Below are positions 33,501 to 44,128 of a DNA stretch of 64,000 bases, in pieces; the stretch's first letter is position 1, and each line of letters begins with the position of its first letter. Origin of the DNA: Chondrosia reniformis (lineage: Eukaryota; Porifera; Demospongiae; Chondrillida; Chondrillidae); the NCBI GenBank assembly GCA_947172415.1, contig OX359193.1:6628501-6692500 (forward strand). Direction: 5' to 3'. Under the pieces are notes generated by a model, which saw only the letters and a program-made list of their open reading frames with translations, searched no databases and was not told where the DNA came from. The translations under genes and the position numbers were made by a program.

Positions 33501-36172
33501 TGCTCTGTAAGGAAGAGAGAACAATGACTAGAGAAGAGGCCGCAGAGTTTTACAAGCAACATGAAGGATCTGTCAGTAGCTACATGTAGCACCTTGTACA
33601 TACGTATATGTGATATGCATAAAAGTGTTACTGTAAACTTGTTCCTTTGCTGTATTGTACACACTACACTAATTCACTTACTGTACAAATGTTATGCATT
33701 CTTGTTCACTGTTTAGGAACATTTTGAGGAACTTGTGGAATTCATGACAAGGTAAATGATATAATATGTATTTCAGAGGAGAAGAGAATTTGTGATGTAA
33801 GAGAGTAATGTAGGAACGCAAATTAGGCCAAATTAACTAACAATGATGTTACTATCTCATGTGAAGTGAGTGGATGTGATGGGATTTGCCGACTGATGTT
33901 GAGTGTCTCTCATCTGACTGATAGTGGTCCATGCATGACATTGGTGATCAGCAAGGGCGACACAGGAGAGGGAGCAGTGGAGAGCTTTAGAGACCTCCTT
34001 GGTCCCACTCTTGTTGAAGAAGCTAAAGAACAGAATCCCGAGAGGTTGGCAACATTGCATATTATAATCTCATTCTGTGTCACCACCTGGTTCCTATGTC
34101 TGGTGCACATGCAGCTTACGTAGTCAGTTTGGGACAGGCTCTTGGAAGAATGCTTTACATGGAAGTGACAGTGCTGAGAATGCTGCAAGGTTAAACTTGA
34201 TTTAACATTACCTATGTACAACTAGACACAGGCTGTATACACTTTACTTCATAATAATGGACATTCACTGTTGCAGCAAAGTGTTTCCGGGGCAGACTAG
34301 ATATTCTCTTTTCCTTTTCTCTTCTTGTAGAGAATTAGCCTTCTTCTTCCCAAAGTATTCTGTGCCGTGGGTTCCTGGGACAGAGCCTCCCATCCAGCGG
34401 ACCTTAGCAATCATCAGACCAACTGCTTTTGAAACACACAAAGGTAAGACTAGTGATGCTGCTCAACCTATCTCAAGATCATAACTCCATCTGTACTTTT
34501 AGACCAAACCAGTCATTCTATCTTATGGCTGTTTTCTTAAACTCTGTTCCTCCTAGATGAGATTGTTGAAAAGATCAAGGAGTCTGGTTTTGAGATTGCT
34601 ATGACCAAGGAGCTGGAGCTGACAAAGGAAGAAGCTGAAGAGTTTTACAAGACACACCAGGAAGAAGACTTTTTTGATGCACTCACAACACACATGTCAA
34701 GGTAGGCGCCTGCTCTCAAGACTGTAATGTGCCCCTTTTGTATATTGCACAATAGTACTAATTAGGAGCATTATCTTTAAATATACAGTAGACTCCATTA
34801 CATTATGCATTATGCACGCATCTTTGCACAAAGAAACCTACAGAAGAAAACACTGGTTGATTTCCCCCGGTCTTGAGGTTGTACAATTAGAGGAGCCACT
34901 GTGTGTACATCCTCTGTGCTCTGGATGTTGATATTGTGACAATCTGTGGTGTTGTCCCTCCCATCCTCTGCAGTGGTCCCTTTCTGGTGTTGGCCTTGGC
35001 TAGGGAGGATGCTGTGGATGAGTGGAGGAAGGCTCTGGGTCCTAAAGTAGTTGAGGAAGCCAAGGAGAAGGAGCCTGGCTCTCTTCGTGCTCAGTACTCA
35101 GTTGAAGATGCTCCCTTAAATCAGCTCCATGGATCAGAGACAGTGGAGGATGCTGACAGAGAACTCCAGTTCTTCTTCCCTCCGGAACAGACTGTTGCAG
35201 TCATCAAACCCAATGCTCTCAGTGAAAAGGGTGAGCTATCTTGTGTGTAATTGTAAGTGGTCTTTGGTTATGCGTTTGTACATGTTGTACTGTGCAGATC
35301 AAATCATCTCCAAGATTGAAGAGGCTGGCTTCACTGTGTCTATGAATAAGGAGACCCATTTGAGCAAGGAACAGGCAGAGCAACTCTACAGTGAACATAA
35401 AGACAAAGACTTCTTTGACGACCTCACCACCTTTATGAGCAGGTTGGTACCAATTAGATATACATGAACAATCTAGAACACCATATTTCAAGAAATTATG
35501 ATTAATCCATATGCCTAACCTATGTAATTGTATATACGTACCTACCCTATGTATTAGTATACCTACCCTATGTATTAGTATACCTACCCTATGTATTAGT
35601 ATATCTACCCTATGTACTCGATGTCTACCCTATGTACTTGTATATCTACCCTATTATGCATATGTGGTGCTGTACACTTGTGTCCCTATAGTGGTCCCTC
35701 CTTGTTCATGGTGCTGACAAAGCATGAGGCCATAACTGGATGGAGAGCACTGATGGGACCAGTAGATCCACTTGAGGCTAAAGAGCAAGATCCAAACTGG
35801 TAGGATATGGCTCATTTGTGTGTAATGCCATATTCTGTTTCATCAATCAATGACATTCTGCTAAAATGTGAGTTTGTGACGCAAAGCCTGATATTCTCAC
35901 TCAGTATTCGAGCACTCTTTGGAGTTGATAAAATCCAAAATGCCGTGCATGGATCCTCAGCCAAGGAAAAGGCAGACAACCTTATCAAAGAAATGTTTGG
36001 TACATAAAGCTGCACTCCGTTGTATAACAATATGTAGCATCATTTGTATGATATAAATCCTTGTACATAAACAGTGTATGTATGTGGTGTGCCCAATGAT
36101 CACTACAGATTCTTGTTGCTTATAGATAAACAGGAAGATGAGGAAGATGAGGAAGATGAGGAAGAGAAATGA
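30511..36172 (+). CDS. NME8: NME8/TXNDC3: thioredoxin plus three NDPK domains (17 exons)
   Basis: Exons: 30511-30540, 30618-30678, 30821-30924, 31113-31184, 32794-32913, 33001-33079, 33396-33571, 33717-33751, 33925-34044, 34115-34189, 34331-34443, 34557-34701, 34974-35230, 35298-35442, 35692-35799, 35905-35999, 36126-36172. The total is 1,782 nt, 593 residues; remembered human length is 588. Thioredoxin domain with WCGPC (Cys39, Cys42) and FEKYRGRSQPCFLFMA; an acidic linker; then three NDPK repeats, each beginning like YTIAIIKPDA, RTLAIIRPTA and TVAVIKPNA. The catalytic-histidine motif is HGSDS in repeat 1 (His281), HGSE in repeat 2 (His429) and HGSS in repeat 3 (His562). NME8 is tied to ciliary and flagellar axonemes, and mutations cause ciliary dyskinesia in humans. 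Intron 4 is filled by a minisatellite. The last exon adds an acidic tail (DEEDEEDEE); failing to splice it would end the protein at MFGT. Confidence 0.92.
31455..32784. repeat. 24-bp minisatellite, 55 copies, in NME8 intron 4
   Basis: The unit is tgtgttcactccatccctgt plus tctg, repeated about 55 times without length change. A single site (ccAtcc or ccGtcc) divides it into blocks of about 16 A units, 32 G units and 7 A units. Because 24 is divisible by three and the unit lacks stops in several frames, long repetitive open frames appear on both strands; these are not genes. The array ends 9 bp before the exon 5 acceptor. Confidence 0.97.
35521..35653. repeat. ~21-bp tandem repeat in NME8 intron 14
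   Basis: About six imperfect units of the form taccctatgtattagtatac, with later units varied (gtactcgatg, gtacttgtat). The array lies wholly in the intron 35443-35691 and ends about 40 bp before the acceptor. Confidence 0.9.
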
Positions 36173-36565
36173 GAAAGAAGAGGATCAGTTAACTTTTTTT
36201 GCAATCTCATCGTTGTTACTATATTTGTCAATTACATCATATCTAAAACAGCTATTGCACAATTGTACCGTAATGCTTTACACATATAAGAAGGAAAATA
36301 AGAGTAGCATTCACTGAATAGAGTTGAGAGCTGAATTAAGTTTGAAGATCAGACAGCCGAACAACGTGCTAGTGAGTTGTTATCCGATCGACAGTGTGAC
36401 ATATAACTTGATCATAAGGTACCGTATATAAATAGGTACGTATACGTACATACACTTGCAGTTGGTAAATTAGAATTTACTGACTCAAACGTGATCTCTA
36501 GTGACATGATTGCAATCGGTGTACATGTGCTACGACTAATGTTGTACTTTCTGGTCCATATAGTT
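36173..36565. other. Intergenic region between NME8 and the RNA-repair gene
   Basis: Both flanking genes run on the plus strand. The 393-bp gap must hold the NME8 3' end and the promoter or 5' UTR of the next gene. No AATAAA or promoter motif can be assigned with confidence. Confidence 0.4.
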
Positions 36566-39500
36566 ATGGAGACTGGAAACCTTGACGAGGAAGTCGCTAG
36601 CTTGCAAGCAATTTTTGGACTAAATTCAGTCATCGTGTCCAAGAATAATGTACTCACCTTAGTCACTGAAGAGCTGCGAATAACATTCAGCATTCCCAGT
36701 GAGTGTGCGCATATATTAGCATTCACTACAATACTTATACATACTCTGTTACTAGAAATATAGCTAGACTTCGATGATTCACTATAGATACTCTATGATA
36801 GTAGGTTTCGTCTCCTATATAGCCTTTTGATTTAAAAATAATGTAAATTTTGCTGTCCCATAATAGTTCACCTCTTGACCTATTTATTGGATCAACGATT
36901 AATTTAAACCAGTGAAATTGTTCACTTTCATTTGTCACATTTCACTCAATTAGGAGACAATAATGGATACATAGTACCTCCTTAAGAGCTACTACCTCTG
37001 TATAGATATACTCATTGAGAATCCCATCTTTCCTCTGTTTTAGGTGGTTATCCAAATAGCTTACCAGCCATTGCATTTCCTGAGGCTGTCCTTGAGAAGT
37101 CAGAGCTGAAGAGTGTATTGCTTGACGAAGCCAGGCTCCGCCTTGGGGGTCCCATGTTATATCAACTTGTGCAGTTGGCTCAGGATTGGGTTAGGGAACA
37201 CTTCTCTGCTCAAGCTGATAAGGGAACCACAACTCCACCACCAATTAAGGATTCTTACACTCCAAGCAAGCAGACCACTTCATCCCAGAAAATCTGCCAT
37301 TTTTTTCTGAGAGGAAAGTGTAAGTTTGGAGCTAAATGTCATAATTTGCACTCCAAATCAGCACCTAAGATGCAGTCTTCTGCGAATGGCTCCTTGCACA
37401 GTGAAATGATGGCCAGACAGCCAGCCCAGCAGACAAGCAGTGATACTGCAGAAGGAGATGAGGACTCGGTTGTTCTTTCAGAACAAGATGCCCAGGAATC
37501 TGCAAAGGTGACTGGAAGCGCAGGTGGAAAGAAGCCATCAATGAAGACAGCAACAAATGTCATTCACAGGATCCTCTGGGATGAGCAGTTACCATCTAAA
37601 CACTTTACAGTAGGCTACTTGGATCGGTTTCTTGGTATTCTTGAAAAGCCCTTTAAGGCCTTTAGCTGGGAGGACCTCTCAACAGTTGGCTATGATGTAC
37701 TTGCTATTCCTAAGCACCGGATCCAATACTTCAAATACAAGGGTGTCATTGTGTGGGACAAGAGGAGCCAATTTGATAATGTCTTTGGCTCTAGAGGGAC
37801 AGGTAAAACGATACTTGACATCATAGCAGAGTTAGGAGGTGAAGACAAGGTTGCTGTGGAAGGAACACATGAAGGAAATGAAGGTTCCTCTGATTCAGAT
37901 TTTGATCCAGAGGACAATGATGAGGTCAGAATACCTTCTAAAATGGGCATCTATAAAGCCAAGATAGACAAGAATCGACCCACCCATTTCATATACATAC
38001 CTGTATGTCAGTCAAAGGACATAGTTTCAAAGGTTAAGGAGCTGCAGGACCACATTACTGAGAGGGATCCAAGATTTGTGGATGGAAAACTGCCGTTGGA
38101 CAATCTTCACGTTAGTGTGGGCTACGTGCGTCTGGAGACTGAGAGTGATTGTCAGAAGGCAACTTCTGTGCTGAACAGCCTGCAGCCACATTTTGCTTCC
38201 ATTCTCCCTTCAAACATCGACTTGCATGTGAAAGGAGTAGATACATTTCGTGATCAGCTAATTTTTGCTAAAGTTGACAACTTTCCTGCTTTGATTAAGT
38301 TTGTGCATTTACTGTTACAGAGGTTTGAGGCTGCAGGGATCCCAACTCCTGGAAATCACAGTCCGTATGTCCCTCATGTGACCTTGTTACGACTAAGGCG
38401 AGGTATGATGCGTGAAATGAACCAAAGTGTTATTGAGAGCTGGCTGTATCAGCCATTCAAGGATGCCACCTTTGGTAATCAGGCCATTCAGGCACTCTGT
38501 ATAGGCGAGATGGCAGATTTTTATGTCAGATATAGGCACTCCATCACAAACAGTCCTCTAACCATTTCCCCACAAGTCCTGCCTCTTGTATGCACAACAG
38601 TTGACTGCTTGGCTAGTAATGGAATGTGCCCTGCCGATACAGCAGAGGAAGTCAAGTCAGCCATTTTAAGCTTCCAAAATGGAGATCTGTCAAAATCCTC
38701 AAAAGCTGTAGAATATGTGCACAAACTGATCATGAAGAGCTTCAGTGGCAAGAGAAAGAAGTTTCCTGTTGACAGCCTGCCCTTCACGCTGGATACTCCT
38801 ATAGTTGTTGTATTGCGTGGACTTCCTGGGAGTGGGAAGTCTTGGATAGTTAGCAATTGTGCAGAAATGAGGACACCTGATAAGATGGCCGTCTGCAGTG
38901 CTGACAAGTACTTTACAAACGTTGAAACAGAATCATACGAGTTCTCCTCCGACCTTCTTCCTCTTGCACACCAGCAGTGCCTTGCACAGTTTGTGCATGC
39001 AATTGCTGAACACAAACCACTTGTGGTTATAGATAACACCAATGTCCAGGAGTGGGAATATAGGATCTACAAGTACCTTAGCACTCTCTTTGGGCTCCGG
39101 TGCTATCTGCTGGAAGTGCCTTGCTTGTCCGAGGAGATGGTCCACTTGTATGCAGTGCGCAACCAACACAATGTCACATTTGAGGCTGAATTGAGGATGT
39201 TTAAGAATTGGGAGAAGGATGATAGTGCTATTTTAGTACCTCCTTCTGTAGCTAATCCATACCACAATAGTGTGCCATATAGTTTCTCACTTCGTGAGAT
39301 CTGCTGTCAGGACCAGCTGCTTTTCCAACTTGTCAAGGATAGAGGATATTCTGTTTCCATAGTATTTTCTGGATTATTCCTGTTGCCAGAGTATCGCTGG
39401 AATCTCTTATCGGCAGTTAAACCACTGCATCCTACGGTGTACACAGAGCACATCACACTTGTGTACAAGCCTACCCTTGCTCAGATAGGAGGCCTCATGC

Positions 39501-41941
39501 TAGGGCAGCAGCTGGACATTGTCCCTATCGGCTGGGCATCCGATCAGCGTGTTCAGGCAGTTGAGGTTGAGAAGCCCTCGGGGTTTACCCTCACTAACAG
39601 GCACACTCACATCACCATCAGCACAGAGAGAGGAGTGAGTCCTAAGTACTCAAATGACCTCTTGCTGTCTAGGCCCCAGCTTCAAAATGTTCCTGAATCT
39701 GCAATGCCACTGAAAGGAAGAGTGGGACTTCTACTGACATTGACACAACTTGGTGAAGTGGATGACCAACTGAAAGACAGTACTTTTCATATTTTTGATG
39801 AGAGCAAGCTACAAGCCATATTGCCCTACATTCAAGACAATCCAGCATCCAGTAATGTGCAAGGCACCTCTATCAATCCAGCACCTTGTTCTGCTCCAGA
39901 GATCCTCTTCCAACAAAGTGGTGCCAGCATCTTGCCTGGACTGCAGAAGATTACCAAACTATTTGTGTTTGACTTTGATGGGACCCTGTTTCATACTCCT
40001 GGTCCTGCTGATGGTAGGATGGAATACGAGAAGCTGACAGGAAAGAAGTGGCCTCATGAAAGAGGTTGGCTTATATGGCCAGAATCCCTTCTTCCACCAT
40101 TCAGGATTCATCCAGGTCCTGCTCTGCAATACTTTCACACTCATTGTGGCCAAGCAGATGCTCTCACAGTAGTCATAACTGGACGTATACAGAAACTGGA
40201 AGACACAGTTACCAAGGTATTGCACAATCACAACATCTTTCCAGATAAATGTTTCTTCAAGGACACACCCATCCAAAAGGAATCCACTTCTAGTTATAAA
40301 GTTCGGATTGTTCAGGAGCTATTGACACAGAACCCAAGCATTGATTGCATTAAAGTGTTTGATGACCTTGATGATGTATTATTAGCTTTTAGTGACCTTG
40401 CAGTAAGTCTAGCTAGGAATGGAGTTGCAGTTGACATTGTGGACTCCAAGATTTTGGAGCTTCCACGGGATGATGAAGCTAGGGGGGCAGTGGAAGCATT
40501 ACTCAAGCAGACTGGACTTCTACCCTCTCAGTCACATGGCCTAGCTGCTACGGCCGGCATCAATCTGATAGCATCCCTTTGGTCTCAGTGTGTACATTTT
40601 GCTGGACCTCCCACTCATCTAGTGCTCCAGTTTGGGTCACACCCGCTGGGAAGGAGCAGCGATGTTGACCTTTGCCTCCTTGCTCCGCCATTTGTGTCTC
40701 ACTTTGAATGCATAGATCTGCTTTCCCGACAAATGCAGGCTGCTGGTTCAGTCTATATTCATAAAGGTTACAGTTCTCGGTGTCCAAAACTCAAAGTTAT
40801 GCTTCAGTTTAAGGACCAGCCCAGTATCAATTATGATGTCATTTTCTACATTGTTTCCAATGAAGAATACTTTAAGAATGACTTGTTGAAGACTACACCT
40901 AATATTTCCACTTTAAAATCACTTTTAAAAGCTGGTGATAGCATTAGCAAGACAGCCCTGACTGGACCAATATTTCTTCATCATGTTTTGAACAAAATTG
41001 AAAAGCATATTGCAATTCAGGAGTTTGGAATGGCAGTGGAAATGGTTGTCTGGTACTTGAGGGTTTCCAGGCAAAAGGGAAATGGTTGTTCATGTATCCG
41101 AACCTTCCACATTGTTCAAATTTTAGCAGATCTAGTTCCCAGAATGTCTGAAGAGAGACTTCAAGTAAATCCTCCCTCAACAGTTTCAAAGACAGATAAT
41201 TTGTTTTCCTTGTTTATTGTGAGGACTTCAACTTTGGATAAGCACAAATGGTTGCAGCTATTTAATGACCGTGTGCCTGCCTCTTATATTGCTCCACTAC
41301 AAGAGTCTCTTGATAGAGCAAGAGCAGTTCTAGCAGCTTACGATGATGTTGTTTCACGTGAGTTCCTTTATAGCCTTTTGGAACCATCTCTCTATCCTCC
41401 ACAAGGATATGTTGGGGTGTGTATCAGCTATAACAGTCAAGAGAAGAAATTGGCTTGGGAATTGGACAGTTTTCTAGAGGGTAGAGTGTCAGCCTACATT
41501 TACAAGATAATCAGCAAAGGTGTGTCCGTCCTTCCAGGAGGAAATGGAAATCCTGGCTCTATTTGTTTTGCCGTCAAAGATGAAACATCTTCTACTGATG
41601 CTGTCCATGATGTTCTGAAATCATTGTGGACCGAATTGGCTCATTATAGAAAGCATCCTTCTGTGCACTTTCAGCTGATCATTGGCAGCTCTCCAACCAG
41701 TTTGGACTGCATTAGAGGCACTCTCCTGACAGGGATTAGTGACTACAATATTGTTGAACAAATCATGACTTTTGCAACAAGTGTCAAATTGCAAAGCAAA
41801 GAACCTGGAGTGCTACGTCTACCATCCTCTCTTACAAGCTATGAGCGTATGCTGGTACATGACTGTGCTGAAAGATTAGGACTGGACCACTTGAGTTCAG
41901 GGGATGGGAAGAATAGACATGTTATCTTGAAACACAAATAG
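36566..41941 (+). CDS. Multidomain RNA end-processing protein of 'Swiss Army Knife' type (LENG9-like N-terminal half)
   Basis: Two exons (36566-36698 and 37044-41941) give 1,676 residues. Domains: RWD (~1-105; EEVASLQAIFG, SGYPNSLPAIAFP across the splice); CCCH zinc finger C129-x7-C137-x5-C143-x3-H147; MJ1316/DUF504 domain (~212-295); 2H phosphoesterase with H400-V-S402 and H489-V-T491; P-loop kinase with GLPGSGKS at 637-644 and VVIDNTN (Asp708); a second region with a pair of H-x-T motifs (H847, H900), probably another 2H fold; HAD phosphatase with DFDGT (Asp1021), ITGR (Thr1090) and FDDLDD (from 1151), like the HAD family of 'Swiss Army Knife RNA repair' proteins; nucleotidyltransferase with GSHPLGRSSDVD (Asp1251, Asp1253) and Asp1309, followed by poly(A)-polymerase-like helices; C-terminal R3H (R1646-x3-H1650). 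These activities would trim, phosphorylate, dephosphorylate and extend RNA ends. No KxDG ligase motif was seen. CCCH-MJ1316-2H matches human LENG9 as I recall it. The start at 36566 is the ATG directly before the RWD; upstream in-frame ATGs add an unrelated hydrophobic stretch. Confidence 0.88.
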
Positions 41942-43553
41942 TCTACCCTTTCAATTTTAGTACAATTTGTGGAATATGTAGCTTTGTAAAAGATGAAATA
42001 GTGAACATAATTGTGTGCATGTATCTGAGTGAAATATGTTAACGTTAACATTCTCTGTGGACTATCTAAACAGGGCTCAGATAACCTCCAAAACAAGGAG
42101 TAGGTGGAATAACCTTAAGAGAAATCACACAATGTGGTTAAAAATTACATGAGGATCTTTTATTAGTGGCCAAACTACCCAAAGCCTAACTTTGAACGTC
42201 GAAACTCATACTTTTTGAAGAGTTCTAGCTATGGTGTATATATATATACGGACCAATACGGTCATGTGAAGGTACTTTCCCTTTAGTCCAGTATATGCAT
42301 TTTATAATTATTAGTTAATATTTGAAATTCAATCTTAATACAAATCATCCAATACATTTGCCATCATGGTAAAATGGTTAAATATTTTGTAGAGTATACG
42401 AGTCCAGTATCAAACTTCAAACAATGCATTGATCAATACATTAAGTAGATTGAATATGATGCAATATGCTCCATACTATTACATTACTGGCTTCTACACA
42501 TGAATCGGTTTTGCCTTTTGATTCAACTTTAATTCTAATACATTCATAAGGGTTGATACAAACTTACCACTCAGGGACACTCTCTTAGTGAGTGCAATGC
42601 AATGCAGTTGGTGAACTGGTTGTTAATATCTCTCAATTACATGAGATTTGTATTCCAGGCAGCCTTAATTGATATTTTGGATGTACCTTTAGAGGAAGCA
42701 AAAAGACATTTCTTGGTTATGTAGCACAGCAATTTGCAGAACTTATCTAGCTATAGCTATATAGAGCTAGCTAATGCACACAGGTTGTTAATAAAATTAC
42801 GTATTGTATGTCCTAAGTATTGTCCTTTTCTGGGGTATGACTAGAATTTGGAGATCAATTTAGAGCCAAAAAAATGCTTAATTATGTCTATCATCTTCCT
42901 TTTTTCTTTTTTCTTTTTTGTGTACTTTCTTTTTTCTTTTTCGCCTTGTTTTTTCCTTTTTCTTTGGTATTCCTCTTTACCTATACAAATAACATTATGA
43001 ATATCGACGTAGCCACAATCCTAGGAACATGGACCGGCCTTGTACTTTAAATGTATAGACGATTCTTGAGCAATCCATATCGCTCTTCTCTGTCAGTAAT
43101 TAGGTGTACATAGTATTCTTAACTCTGGCACCATCCCAGTCAAATCTCATGCTGGTTTCATGGACATGGAACAGCAATGCCATTGTTAGGATCACCTCTC
43201 TTGGTGCCCCACTTTTATTCTCTTACACATCACGTGCAGAATACATCTTTCTTTTTTCCTTTTTTCTTTTTCGGTTTACAAGCTTTCTTTCTTCCTTATT
43301 TTCTTTATTTTCCTTTTTCGTTTACTTTCCTCCGTTTGCTTTCATTCTTTTTTTCTTTTTTTCTTTTTTTTCTTCTTTTCTTCGTTTCCTTTACAACACG
43401 TTATGACACACATGTCTGCGCGTCGGCCTTTCGATTTTATAATTTTTGTTATGCAATAATTTACAAGAGTATACTGAATACTTACATAAATGTATATGCT
43501 CTGGCGATGAGCTGGGTTATACATCTTATTATACCAATTTCATTATGAAACAT
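41942..43553. other. Non-coding region between the RNA-repair gene and the satellite field
   Basis: AT-rich DNA without a supported gene. Two T-rich pyrimidine blocks occur (about 42893-42972 and 43243-43395, units like cttttttctttttt). Open frames through the second block encode only Phe/Ser/Leu runs and are not credible. Confidence 0.5.
42893..43395. repeat. Two poly-pyrimidine (T-rich) low-complexity blocks
   Basis: Blocks at ~42893-42972 and ~43243-43395 consist of runs of ttctttttt-like sequence, separated by ordinary sequence with a short CG-containing patch. They lie between the last gene and the satellite and could be a boundary element or simple slippage products. Confidence 0.7.
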
Positions 43554-44128
43554 TATCGATTAGGAGGCAGCTTCAGAGTCTAAGCGCTACCAACCTCTAT
43601 GGGAACCGCAACCACCATAGAGATGTGTCCAGGTAGGCCTACTATATAAGGTTTTTCGCTTCTATTTATATGAAGTTTTGTCCAAAGAAAACGGTTGTGG
43701 TTGGGACTTTTTTAATATATTTCTCGTTATTTCCAGATCAGTGAATTGTTTCAAGCAAGTTTAAAGACATAGGCAGTATTAGTGATTCACCTGAAAACTG
43801 AGAAAAGCGAAAAAAATCCTGTAAGTGTCTTGATGGGCCGAGGAGAACGACTTTTCTGATCCCAATTATTTTCGAGAAATCGTCAATTTATTCCACTTTA
43901 ATTCCAGAGCAGTGAATCGTTCCAAGCAATTTTACACACATACGCAGTATTTCCAATACATCTCAAAACTGTGGCAAATGGAAAAAAGCATGTATGTGTC
44001 TTGGTGGAGGGAGGAGAGTGACTTTTCATGATAGAGAAAACTAGATATAGCGAGAGGTCCGATATTTATCGTCTGTACGATATTAATGTCAATGATCGAT
44101 ATTTCAATTAGGCCCGTTTTATTATGTG
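43554..44128. repeat. Satellite spacer, partial copy S0
   Basis: Begins within the spacer at cgattaggaggcagcttcag and continues to the gttttattatgtg edge; the first ~480 bp found in full copies are absent. It marks the left border of the satellite field. It differs slightly from full copies (gaggcagc instead of gagacagc). Confidence 0.9.

Noticed and set aside
36491-36565. Upstream in-frame ATG of the RNA-repair gene giving 25 extra residues
   Set aside because: The extra segment is hydrophobic and unrelated to RWD proteins; the ATG at 36566 directly precedes the domain.
37339-41189. Several antisense frames of 60-173 codons over the RNA-repair gene
   Set aside because: Shadows of the strongly supported 1,607-codon plus-strand exon.
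43104-43548. Phe-rich open frames of 100 and 123 codons
   Set aside because: Translation of a T-rich pyrimidine block; extreme composition and no start or splice context.
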